64,000 nt of DNA. Source: Agapetus fuscipes (lineage: Eukaryota > Arthropoda > Insecta > Trichoptera > Glossosomatidae). The notes beneath the pieces were generated by a model. The model did no database searches. It was not told the origin of the DNA and saw only the letters and a list, made by a program, of their open reading frames with translations. The stretch lies in assembly GCA_951799405.1 (NCBI GenBank), contig OX637338.1, positions 2,480,001 to 2,544,000 on the forward strand. The letters are read 5' to 3'. The stretch's first letter is position 1; each line of letters begins with the position of its first letter. Positions 20,725-30,300 of the stretch are shown here, piece after piece. A program made the position numbers and the translations under genes.

Positions 20725-20827
20725 ACATTCCAGACAGGACCACACATAATATGAGTTTTATTGGTATGTAAAACTCTGCTATTATGTATTAAGGTCCTGT
20801 CTGGAATGTTCCTCATTATTTGTGAGA
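20725..20827. repeat. Internal complementary region of DIRS element
   Basis: 20725-20785 is the exact reverse complement of the left end (20461-20521). 20780-20827 is the exact reverse complement of the right end (24718-24765). The two halves overlap by 6 bp. In DIRS elements this region lets the linear cDNA ends be aligned and ligated into a circle. Confidence 0.92.
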
Positions 20828-20945
20828 AGTGTTTGTTATCGCCGGTGAGATGCCAGTGTTGATATTATGTCAATTGTGATGTCTTGATGGATGGGTGCAG
20901 ATAGATAGCCCAAGGGTGATGATCGCTTGGCATCTATGTGATGTC

Positions 20946-23507
20946 TTAATGGATGGGTGTAAATAGGTTGGCCAAGGATGATGATCGCTCGGCCTCTAGG
21001 CTTTTATATAGTTCTCGTTTGTAAAATTTTGAGAATGTGTTTTCACTTTTCCAATTCCCTCTTGCCAGTATTGTTTCCACGGGACAGTTTTCCATCCAAC
21101 TGAGAGAGGCTACGGCTGCTCTGCAACTGCCGGGACTGCTGTTGATGCCCGTGTCTTTTAACACTGATTTCACCCATCCGCCGATGATGGTCCTTGAGGC
21201 CGCTTTAGGTATACCATTCGTTGAGATGAATAAGGCTTTTGGATTTCCCGCGCTTTTCCTTCTATCTTCCGATAATGTTGTAACTTTTCGGAGCCAAAAT
21301 AGAGGATTCACATTTTCATTTTCTGCTTGGCTTAGTTTCCACCCTGATTGATGGTGGGTGTTAGAGTCCGTTTTGGATCCAAACTTGGGCCACAGGATAA
21401 TATTATCTTGGTTATCCACGAAGCGATCAGATGAATATTCCAGTAGAGTAAGGTCGTGCACTCTCCGCCCCGATGCTAATAGGAGGATTACAGCACATCT
21501 GCGTGATGCTTCGAACAGTGTTATGGATTCCGGAGTTAGAGTATTATCCTTCAGCCAATTATATACAAGTCTAGGATCCCAGATGGGGGGTTTGTCTTTT
21601 TTAGTTGCTGTGTTATTAATTCCCTTGAGGACTTGTTTGACCAGAGTATGGTTACTAAGGCGTGACTCTGTATTTGGGTCAACCCATGTTGCTATGGCAG
21701 ACTTGCAGAGAGCTATGGTTCTGGGTGCCAGCTTCTCTTTTATGTTTAAGTAGGCCAAGAACTGGGCCAGCTCAGATCCTGAGGGATTTTTAGGGTTGAT
21801 TTTATTCCGTATACTCCACTCCCACCACTTTTTCCAAGCCTGTTTGTACATCTCTTTCATATTGCTGTGCCACTTTGTTTGTTCGAGGGTCCACTTCCCC
21901 GCTATGGGTTTGTCGTCTACTTGAGCTCCCCAACCGTGATCTGCTGCGTCCGTCACGATGAAGTGTGATGCTCCTGGCGGGTGTATGACATTGGCGGTGT
22001 TCATATTCTGAATCCACCAAGCTAGATCTTCTAGTACTGCATGTCTTATGGGATGGTATCGGTGAGGTGTCTGCACGCTCATTTTGTGAGCTGCTAACTG
22101 CATCATCCGACAGTGAAGACGGCCTCGTGGAATAACGAAGGTGGCAAAGTTGAGCCTTCCTAGAATGCTTTGTGCCTCCTTTAAATGCCACTTCTTCCTC
22201 TGGCGAAGGGCTTTTAAGCACGCGACAAGGCCTTGCTTTTTGTTTTCTCCCAGGGTCATGTGATTCAGCTGGGTATTCCATGTTATTCCCAGATACTCTA
22301 TGGACTGCGTTGGCTCCTCGATATATTTTTGTATGTTTATTGTCCATCCCAGTTTTTGAAGAAAGGTGAGTGTGTCTCGTGTTTGTATCCGGAGGGTTTC
22401 TTGGTCTTGGTGAGCCAGTAGAAAGTCGTCGAGATACACAATAACTCGGATCCCTTGATTGCGAAGTGTTTCGGCAATCCAGTTGGTTATTGAGGCAAAA
22501 ATCTGGGGCGAGCTGCTCAGTCCTTGGGGCAAGCATGTCATTTGTAGGAGACAATTGTTGTAAACCAGTCTTAGGAAGCGGCGATGAGATTTGGCTACTG
22601 GAATGTGGAAGTATGCCTGGGAGATGTCGATTTTTGTCAGGAAATCGTTTGGTTGGAGGAATTCTGGGACTTTGTAGTGGGATATCAAGGCGAATTTCTT
22701 TGTATTTACGAAGTCGTTTAGGACTTTCAAGTTGAATATTGGCCTTTGTGTTCCGTCCCGTTTGGTCCGTAGGAACATTTGAGACAGATATCCCGTGTTG
22801 TGTGGCGCCGGCTCCAGAATTCCTTCTTGCAGCATTTCCCTGATGGCTTTTTCCATTCCTTGTGTCCTTCTTGTAGCAAATTTTCTCATTTTGTCGCTTG
22901 ATGGGAGAGACAAGGGAGGCTTCGTGATGAAGGGTATTCGATAACCCTTGATTATTTTTCGAATGGCAGTGGGAGCATTTACATTTTGCCATTCTTTGTA
23001 AAAACTCCCTAGCATTCCCGCCCGAAATGGAGAAGGCCGCCAGTCATCTGTCCCCTTGGAACCGACGGCGGGAAGTTTGTCCGCGCCTTGGTTTTGGCGC
23101 TCTTCCTCCCTTTTTAGGACCGGAGGTGGGATGCCTGCCAGTCTGAGGGGCGCGAGTACCATGGACTGGCCGATAATACTGCCCCTCATGAAAGGGTTTG
23201 CTTGGGGTTCGTTTCGGCGGAAGGCGTTTCTGATCCCCATTTTCATGTGACGTGGAAGGTCCAGCGTGCACCTTGAGGGGGTAAATAGGCTGCGGTGTTG
23301 TGGTGGGACGGAGCACCTTTGCAAAGCCTCCCAATTTTTGTAGCTGGGAATTAAGGGCTTCTTCGTCGAAGAGATGGCGGCTTGATGGAGGGATCTTGAG
23401 GAGAGCTTGCCTGTCGAACTGGTTTCTGCAGTGATCCAGGATTCGCTCGCGGCGAAATTCGATGACCTCCGCCCTCTTCCCGCACGAAATCTGCAGCAGA
23501 TCATCAC
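20946..23507 (-). CDS. DIRS RT-RNase H-tyrosine recombinase
   Basis: Open for 853 codons; the true start is unclear because the first about 150 codons overlap the gag-like frame. RT: 'PIFNLKVLNDFV', 'DISQAYFHIPVA', 'CLPQGLSSSPQIFA' and active site 'VIVYLDDFLLA'. RNase H-like: 'VTDAADHGWGA'. Tyrosine recombinase: box A 'LLLASGRRVHDLTLL' (first Arg), box B 'SSPGSCRAAVASLSW' (second Arg) and catalytic Tyr in 'FSKFYKREL'. The His expected three residues before the second Arg (HxxR) is not evident: the sequence is GSCR. No adenine-methylase motif (DPPY) was seen. Confidence 0.93.
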   Translation of the reverse strand: MMICCRFRAGRGRRSSNFAASESWITAETSSTGKLSSRSLHQAAISSTKKPLIPSYKNWEALQRCSVPPQHRSLFTPSRCTLDLPRHMKMGIRNAFRRNEPQANPFMRGSIIGQSMVLAPLRLAGIPPPVLKREEERQNQGADKLPAVGSKGTDDWRPSPFRAGMLGSFYKEWQNVNAPTAIRKIIKGYRIPFITKPPLSLPSSDKMRKFATRRTQGMEKAIREMLQEGILEPAPHNTGYLSQMFLRTKRDGTQRPIFNLKVLNDFVNTKKFALISHYKVPEFLQPNDFLTKIDISQAYFHIPVAKSHRRFLRLVYNNCLLQMTCLPQGLSSSPQIFASITNWIAETLRNQGIRVIVYLDDFLLAHQDQETLRIQTRDTLTFLQKLGWTINIQKYIEEPTQSIEYLGITWNTQLNHMTLGENKKQGLVACLKALRQRKKWHLKEAQSILGRLNFATFVIPRGRLHCRMMQLAAHKMSVQTPHRYHPIRHAVLEDLAWWIQNMNTANVIHPPGASHFIVTDAADHGWGAQVDDKPIAGKWTLEQTKWHSNMKEMYKQAWKKWWEWSIRNKINPKNPSGSELAQFLAYLNIKEKLAPRTIALCKSAIATWVDPNTESRLSNHTLVKQVLKGINNTATKKDKPPIWDPRLVYNWLKDNTLTPESITLFEASRRCAVILLLASGRRVHDLTLLEYSSDRFVDNQDNIILWPKFGSKTDSNTHHQSGWKLSQAENENVNPLFWLRKVTTLSEDRRKSAGNPKALFISTNGIPKAASRTIIGGWVKSVLKDTGINSSPGSCRAAVASLSWMENCPVETILARGNWKSENTFSKFYKRELYKSLEAERSSSLANLFTPIH

Positions 23508-24240
23508 TTGCCTTGGTGACTGCTGGTTGGCAGAATATTTCCTTTATTTTCACCTCTAGGGCTTGGGGTGACAGTTTGGTGCCCTCGCTGGTTGCCCAGC
23601 TTAAAAGGTTTTGCAGGCCCTCTTGCATGGCGTTCCGCTGCTGCAGGGCGGCGTGCGTTATGGCCGCCAGGGTCCGCTCCATGCCAGCGAGTTGGGGAGA
23701 CGAATTGCCGAGCACCTGGAACTCGGGGTTCACCTCCAGGTCTTTAAAGCCTGGCTCTGCTACATACTCCTTCAAGGTTTTCGTGTACCTCACGTTTGCC
23801 CATGTATGTGTGTTAAAGCCTTGAAGACGCTCCAAGGTCTTCAGCGCGTGGGATGATGGCGCAGGGAAAGCAGACTCCTTGAGGGCCACCATCGGCTCAG
23901 GCATGAGGAATTCCGCTAGAGGCGCTTCGGCAGGTGGAGAAACTTCGGTAGGTGGGGGCACGAGCACATCTTCAGCACGTGGAGGCAAGGGGGTGTCTTG
24001 TGGCGATGCAGGTGTTTCCCTGCCGCTTTCAGACATGCTGCCTTCAGCTTGTCTGAAAACGAAGTGCTGAAGCGCAGTCAGCTGCTCTGATAGCCTCTTG
24101 ATGGCCTCCTCTGTCTTGGAGGGCTTGCTGCGCCTCCTACGGCTTCTCTCCCTGTCAGAGGAACTGGAGGAGGAAGGTGCGCGGCGTGCGCGTTTTTTCG
24201 ATTTTTGGTTTTTTCGCGAACTTTCTTGCTCCCCGGACAT
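23044..24240 (-). CDS. DIRS Gag-like ORF1 protein
   Basis: From the ATG at 24240 (MSGEQESSRKNQ) about 398 residues; the frame is open further upstream without an ATG. Very basic Ser/Arg-rich N-terminus ('SSSSSSDRERSRRRRS'), a coiled-coil-prone helix ('TEEAIKRLSEQLTALQ'), a proline/alanine-rich linker, a helical middle, and a basic Gly/Arg C-terminus. No zinc knuckle. Such ORF1 proteins in DIRS elements are presumed nucleocapsid-like. Its last 464 bp overlap the RT frame. Confidence 0.85.
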   Translation of the reverse strand: MSGEQESSRKNQKSKKRARRAPSSSSSSDRERSRRRRSKPSKTEEAIKRLSEQLTALQHFVFRQAEGSMSESGRETPASPQDTPLPPRAEDVLVPPPTEVSPPAEAPLAEFLMPEPMVALKESAFPAPSSHALKTLERLQGFNTHTWANVRYTKTLKEYVAEPGFKDLEVNPEFQVLGNSSPQLAGMERTLAAITHAALQQRNAMQEGLQNLLSWATSEGTKLSPQALEVKIKEIFCQPAVTKASDDLLQISCGKRAEVIEFRRERILDHCRNQFDRQALLKIPPSSRHLFDEEALNSQLQKLGGFAKVLRPTTTPQPIYPLKVHAGPSTSHENGDQKRLPPKRTPSKPFHEGQYYRPVHGTRAPQTGRHPTSGPKKGGRAPKPRRGQTSRRRFQGDR

Positions 24241-24556
24241 ATTGCAAAAAGGCACGGAAAAACACAGAAACAAAAGCGGAAACACAAATCTCGGAGAGCA
24301 GCTCTAGTGTTCGCAAAAATAAAAAGTTGGAAACACAATACGAAAGAACCAAGATGGCGTCCCTAGCCTTTTCCTTGGGATTTAAAAATCGTATTGTTTT
24401 GACACTTAAAAATGTTTTTTAGTTAAATTATTTATTCGTGACACTTCTGTGTGTATTAATACACGGTTTTTTAATACTGAACGGAATTTTATTCCACGGA
24501 TGGTGTTGGTAATAGTCGATTATATTACGACCGCACCATTTGGGGTGAAAAATTAC

Positions 24557-24751
24557 GTACAATTGTAGGGGAAACATTCCCTGCCTGGTGAGATGAGGGT
24601 GGCCAACCCAAAAATATGACCAGTACCAAATAACATCAAATACCTAACCCAAAGTTGGAAATAAATGAACTGAATGGAAAGGATTATCATCATTCTGGGG
24701 GAAAAAGGAGCGTTTTCTCTCACAAATAATGAGGAACATTCCAGACAGGAC
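24557..24751 (-). repeat. Right inverted terminal repeat of DIRS element
   Basis: Inverse copy of 20505-20700, followed by a 14-bp terminal extension mirrored in the internal complementary region. Confidence 0.92.
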
Positions 24752-24788
24752 CTTAATACATAATAAGAGTTTCAGGCTTACACGGCCG

Positions 24789-24922
24789 GCTGATGATGCT
24801 GGAGGGATGTTTTCCGGGATCTGTTGCCGTGGTCTGTGGGTATCGTAGAAATGGGCGAAACGTCCGGAAGCTCCAGCTCCCACAGACCACGGCAACAGAT
24901 CCCGGAAAACATCCCTCCAGCA
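24789..24922. repeat. Fold-back element with 43-bp arms
   Basis: Arms 24798-24840 and 24879-24921 are perfect inverse copies (outer 'gctggagggatgttttccgg', inner 'tggtctgtggg'). The loop holds 'gggcgaaacgtccgga'; 'ggctgatgatg' precedes the left arm. The gggcgaaac(t)gtccgga core recurs in the fold-back at 52826. Confidence 0.85.
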
Positions 24923-25003
24923 AAAAAAATTATGTTCTACAATATTACACAAATTCCATTTACCACCGTTTACATCTAAATCTAATCTAATTAACAAAGA
25001 TAT

Positions 25004-25339
25004 TGTTATGTAAATAGTACTTAGGTATAAATAAAATAAAGAAGGTAGGTGCATATAGATTCTAGCTGTAGAATGAATTATTATTAAGTACTTAGAGTTA
25101 GTAAGTAAGATGGAAGCTTGTGGAATATGATAAGACGTTTTTGATTGTAATAGCTATAAAAGGTGTGAATCGCCTGTAGGCAGTGCAGTCTCAAAGTACT
25201 TGTAGTCTTTTTAGGCCAAGTTAGCGAAAGTGAACTATCGAAGTGTTATGTAAAATAAATTGTGAACGAAATAAATTACTTTAAAATATATATCCGGCCG
25301 TTTTTATTAAGAAGACCAATATTTAAAATTTTCAAAACA
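25004..25339 (+). repeat. Possible solo LTR
   Basis: Begins 'tgttatgtaaata', the same start as the Gypsy LTRs on their coding strand, preceded by 'gatat' as in copy 2. It has a TATA box TATAAAA at 25155-25161 followed about 30 bp later by 'gcagtgcagtc', and ends '..caaaaca'. No clear target duplication, and the rest of the sequence differs from the two Gypsy LTRs, so it would belong to a related family. Confidence 0.4.
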
Positions 25340-25348
25340 TTAGAACCC

Positions 25349-25590
25349 TAAAACACTACTATATGTGTATAAGAAATGCATTCCCACAAGAAGACATGCA
25401 TAATTTCGCGCTCACACATGCCGCATGTGGACCTACAATATAAAAACCCAATTCTCAAATGGACATAAGCCCTGCAACTCTTGCCGACCTTCCCTGAAAC
25501 AGGGGTGACATTGGCAAAGTGAACCATTTTTTACAGTATGGGTGGTCAGCCTCATACCAGCTATAAGTCAAGGAATACAAGCAATTAATA
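25349..25590 (-). repeat. Repeat C copy
   Basis: About 230-bp interspersed family. Diagnostic blocks: 'ccctgaaacaggggtgacat', 'ggcaaagtgaacc' and 'acatgccgcatgtggacc'. Oriented with its (GATTA)n-type tail to the left. Confidence 0.8.
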
Positions 25591-25689
25591 ACATTTGAGT
25601 AGGTATATAAAACAAATAAACAGTAAAAATTAAAACTGACAAAACATATTCTATAAAAAAGTGAAAAATATTTTTTAAAAGCCTCAGCC

Positions 25690-25850
25690 TTAAACATACA
25701 GATCAACCGCCATTTCTTTTGGTCCTTGCATACATCTTTCATTTCATTCAGAGTGATAACCTTTTTCATACAAGCTCTCCTTTTATTATGACGCTGGATA
25801 TCCCATTCATTCGCTTTTTCGGAAATTTGGTCCTTCCATGATATAAACAT
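25690..25850 (-). pseudogene. LINE RT C-terminal fragment
   Basis: Minus-strand peptide 'WKDQISEKANEWDIQRHNKR' followed by 'RACMKKVIT' matches the fragment at 42930-43600 ('WLDQIGEIAKEWILQSENKR', 'RVCMKNVMT'). Same LINE family; extreme C-terminus only. Confidence 0.6.
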
Positions 25851-25965
25851 TTGAAATTAAAAGGTTACAAAAATCTATCCTGAAAAACCTTTCATATTTT
25901 TTAGGTTCAGTAGAAAGATTCACTTTATCACTATAATTCACGGTTAAATTTTCAAATTTAAGATG

Positions 25966-26230
25966 CCCACCGAGGGTGTCAGAAATGATTTCCCGTTTCG
26001 GTGTTTATTTCAAACCCCGGAATAAAATACCAGCAAGGTTTACTCAGCCTTCATAAGAAATGAGTACCAGCCCCCTCGGGAGCTGGGAAACCCCCACTGC
26101 AACTGAAGTGGTTGGCGTAAGGCCGGCCCCCTTACCTGTAAAAATAAATAGGTTCAACTCGCCACATGTGACCCCATCGGGGTTAACGCCGTACAAAGTT
26201 ACTGTAGCTTAGTTGCGTTTGCGTTGCGTT
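25966..26230 (+). repeat. SINE A copy, head truncated
   Basis: Starts at the end of the tRNA-like head ('ccaccgagggtgtcagaaat') and runs through all body blocks to 'agcttagttgcg'. A/B boxes missing. Confidence 0.75.
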
Positions 26231-26310
26231 TTAGATGGCTCCCAAACAGTTGAAAGTTTCAAATGAGGTTTACTCAAAAACGGCTTCTGCAATTTTCTTT
26301 TATTTCTGTG

Positions 26311-26718
26311 TGGAGTCGTCACCACAAAAAAAATATTTAAAAAAATGTGTTTTTTTACATTTTTAGCTTTTTATTCGTGTGTGCTGTATTTTGGATTTTT
26401 TTTTTTGCTTTTTAACTACAGAACTATACATTGTTTAGGTTCCGTACTTAATTTTTTTTTATAATGTCAATAGTTTTTGAGTAAATATGGAAAAACTGTG
26501 TTCTTTGATTTAATTAAAATTTAATTCATTTAGCAGTTTCAGTTTTTCCATATTTACTCAAAAACTATTGACATTATAAAAAAATGTTAATTACGGAACC
26601 TAAACAATGTATAGTTCTGTAATTAAAAAGCAAAAAAAAAATCCAAAATACAGCACACACGAATAAAAAGCTGAAAATGTAAAAAAAGACATTTTTTTAA
26701 ATATTTTTTTGTGGTGGC
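26311..26718. repeat. Large palindrome, arms about 175-190 bp
   Basis: Left arm about 26311-26501 and right arm about 26545-26718 are near-perfect inverse copies. Blocks 'atttttagctttttattcgt', 'ctatacattgtttaggttcc' and 'ataatgtcaatagtttttga' return inverted in reverse order. The loop is about 40 bp. AT-rich, no coding frame. Transcripts would form a long hairpin. Sequence just outside ('caaaaacggcttctgcaatt') is related to repeat D. Confidence 0.85.
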
Positions 26719-26889
26719 AATTCTTAAGTTATATATTTTGTTTAAGCTTTATAATTAAGATAAATAATTAATAAACATTGTTGATTTTTTTCATTACTGT
26801 AACTATTTTGCTAAGACCATAAAGTGTAAGAAACAAAAACGGCAGATTTAGCTTTATAACACGAATTAGTCATTATATATGCCAAACGT

Positions 26890-27268
26890 CTAATATAAGA
26901 TATTGGGCTATGATTCTTAAAATTTAATAACTACCCATGATAATCAATCATTACTTTTTCCAAAATATAAATGAAAAGTATACCCACCATACAAAGTGCT
27001 AGTTTGCATACAGAAGGGTTCAATGACCATCTATAATAATCTAGAATATAAGTTGCAATGAAATATAAACATTCAAAACTAATATGAAATGCATGCCCAC
27101 AAACAGGTACGTGTAAGTTCGCGCTTACGAATGCTGAATTTGTACTTACAAATTAAAACCAAATCTCAAATGAACATAAAACCTGCAACTCTTGCCGACC
27201 TTCCTTGAAACAGGGGTGACATTAACAAAGTGAATTATTTTTTACACTTTGGGAGGAACCAAATGGAT
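26890..27268 (-). repeat. Composite repeat: D-related arm plus repeat C
   Basis: Closely matches 42585-42932 over its whole length ('gcatacagaagggttcaatg', 'cttccttgaaacaggggtga'). The right part (27040-27268) is a repeat C copy that shares private changes ('cattaacaaagtgaattatt') with the one at 42705, so both derive from one composite source. Confidence 0.75.
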
Positions 27269-27391
27269 CAATAATCATACTGCAAATTAAAATTTACTTA
27301 AACCAGATTACCTTCATTAATAATGGAAACTAAATATTCTTTATGAACAATAAATACGTCCTAAACATGACTGCATTTTACGCTATAAAGT

Positions 27392-30300
27392 CTAATGTGT
27401 CTTGGCGCTTGGTTCATTTTTTCGAATGTTTATATTTAGGTTGTGGGGTTTCTTAGGCCGGCCAGCAGCTTGTCTCTGGGATCCTCGCGACAGCCCCACT
27501 CGACGGCGTGCTATTGAAGTTGGTTGCACTTTTATCATTCCTCTACGACGGCGCTGGTTGACACAAGACCTCATGATATTGATTTTATGAGCACGATACT
27601 GCTCTAGAGTTTTGAAAGAATTTATCACAGCCAACTCTTTCTTTTCAACGGCCAACAATTTCATATCTATTTGAGTAGGCTCAAATTTCTTCTGCTCAGT
27701 TAAAAATCTGGCCAATCTTACTTCCCTTAATTCATTAATAAATTTCAACCTGGCTTCTTCATCACTCGCTTCCATTAATCCATCTTTCACAACTATTTCT
27801 ACAGCAACAGCAGTTGATGTTGATGGAATGGGGGTTGATGTTGATGGAATGGCGGTTGATGTTGATGGAATGGCGGTTGATGTTGATGGAATGGCGGTTG
27901 ATGTTAATGGAATGGCGGTTGATGTTGATGGAATGGCGCATTCCAAATCTGTAGTAGGTGGAAGAGAATCTAATGCGCATCCAAATTCTTGGAAAAAATT
28001 TAGTTGAGGGCATTCATCTCCTAAGGCTAGCTTTGCTAAAGCAATTTTTTCTACTGGACTAATGAGAGGTAAGTTGGGAAAATTAATATTAAAGGATCTA
28101 TGAATGAAGAGCTGATGCTTGCAAAAAGCTCCTTGCTGACCAGCATAACAAGAGCATAAACCTAAATAAGAATCTATGTTATAAATGTTAGTAGAATTAA
28201 GACTAGGTATGGTAAACCTAAAACTATCTACTCTACAAACAGAATCTATATGCATGCCTTCAGTGGATAATTTAATATGTTTTGTTTCTCGGCTGAACGC
28301 CAAGTCCCTTAACCTGCTCTTCAGGCAGGCTTCAAACTCATCCACTAAGATCACTGTTAGATCTACAGCATTAACAGCTTTCTTACGTTGCAACACTATA
28401 TCTTTCAGAATGCGAATGCATGCTTCTGCATAATAGGGAAGTATCACATATTTTTTTCATTGTATAAAATGGTAGAATACATTTTTAAAAATGCATCTGC
28501 GTTTTTAAAAATAAAATATCTTGATTAGTTTTTAAACTAAAGCTATTTAAAATTAGCGTATTCTCGATTTCCGGAAAAAAGGTCATTTTGTTTATTTAGG
28601 CAGATATGACGGCGATGCATTTTCGGAGTGTAGGTATCGGCGCGCCCAGTAGCGAATCTTGACGTCATTTTGACGTCAAGATTCGCGAAGTCGAACGCGC
28701 TGCGTTTTGGCGCAACTAAAATTCTCCACATTTTATTTTTGAAAATTATCAATGATATTTTTATTTTTACTACACAAAAAATATATGGTTGTGATCCTTG
28801 AAATGTATTCTACAGAACCATATTATTTTCAACCGTTTTCCCTACTACTGCAACTACCCTATTGTTGGTATTATGCGACCTCGAAGATGCATTTAGTCTA
28901 TAATGTAAGACCCATTCTTCTTTTCGCTCTAAAAAATGATTAAGGCGTTTGCTGAATGCCGGATACTCAGAGCTTTGGTTCAGCGCCTTTCCAGTGGCAG
29001 CAGACAGCTCTTCGTTTGATCCCGCGCGTACAATCTGAAGTAAAATTTTTTGTTTATCAGAATTCCTCTTTTCTCATAAAAAGAAATAATGGTTAATGGA
29101 GTCTTACAAGTTTTTGCATGGATATTCAAAAAAAAATTGGCAGGCAAACACCATACATCTACCCTAATTACAGTTCACCTTCACAGCCATCAACAAACTG
29201 GGAGGAACTGTTGCACCATACTTCTTAAGATGTCTACAATTCATTGAAAAATATAAATTTTTGACTCGTTAATGAGTTTGACACTCCGAGCTAAAAGATG
29301 CTGCACCAAGATATCGATGCGGCTCATTGGTACAGGAAATAGATCATGACCTCGCCTCCAATCCTAATACTTGAGTACAAACAACCTGAAACCCCCCAAA
29401 AGGGTGAGACTGTCTTTTAAACCATTGATGGATTTCCTTGACTTATAGGTTGGTATGAGGCTGACCACCCATACTGTAAAAAATGGTTCACTTTGCCAAT
29501 GTCACCCCTGTTTCAGGGAAGGTCGGCAAAAGTTGTGGGGCTTATGTTCATTTGAGGTTTGGATTTTAATTGTAAGTACACATTCAGCATTTGCGAGCTT
29601 TACATCTGAGAGCTTTAAATGAATATATCCTTGCAACTTAGATTATAGATTATAGATGCCTCAACCAATTATATGAAACAATGATAAGGAAAAGGAGTTG
29701 AGATTTTGTTTTGTTTACCTCTTGAAACAAGGCCATCAAAGATTGTCTGTGTTCTGTTCTCGTATTTTGCATGAGCCATCTCCATTCAGCTTGGCAAACA
29801 TGGAAGTGACACAACAATTGTCTGGCACTGGGAAAAACTGCACGAAGTGCCTGCTTTTCTGCTGCACAATCGTCGGTCATAAATATGTCAGGTGCCTGAA
29901 AAATAATTTTCATGGAAATATTATTTTGCGAGTGGTTGATATGAAGTTGTCCACTGTACTTAAACTTAAACACTTTCTAGAGGCGTTGTTGTATCTTGTA
30001 TACAATGATATAAGAAGTTGTATTAAAAGTGCAGCTTAGTTGCGTTTGCGCAACTTTCAATTTCATTATTATTTAAGTATTTCAGCAAATCAGTGCAGTG
30101 AATAGCTCAGTGGTAGAATGCTTGCCCCTGGGAGCAGGAAACCCCCCACTTCAACTGAAGTGGTTGGTGTAAGGCTGGCCCTATTAGCTGTAAATAATAA
30201 ATAGGTTCCACACATCACATACGACCCCATTTGGGACGAGGTAAGAAGTTGCACTATATATGCAGCTTACTTGCGTTTAAGTACTGGTCTCTTCTCTTTC

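Larger units (their letters stand above)
20461..24765 (-). mobile_element. DIRS-type tyrosine-recombinase retroelement, complete
   Basis: 4.3 kb with inverted terminal repeats (about 185-195 bp; 20505-20700 and 24557-24751) and an internal complementary region (20725-20827) whose halves are the reverse complements of the two outer ends. Gag-like and RT-RNase H-tyrosine recombinase frames overlap on the minus strand. No target duplication is expected, since DIRS elements integrate a circular intermediate with the recombinase. Both frames are open, so the copy may be intact. It interrupts repeat D. Confidence 0.95.

Noticed and set aside
22460..22740. DAM-like methyltransferase domain in the DIRS element
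   Set aside because: No DPPY-type motif in any frame that I could see.
21802..22992. 396-codon open frame on the minus strand inside the DIRS element
   Set aside because: It lies in another frame of the RT-recombinase ORF, shows no known domain and has shadow-like composition.
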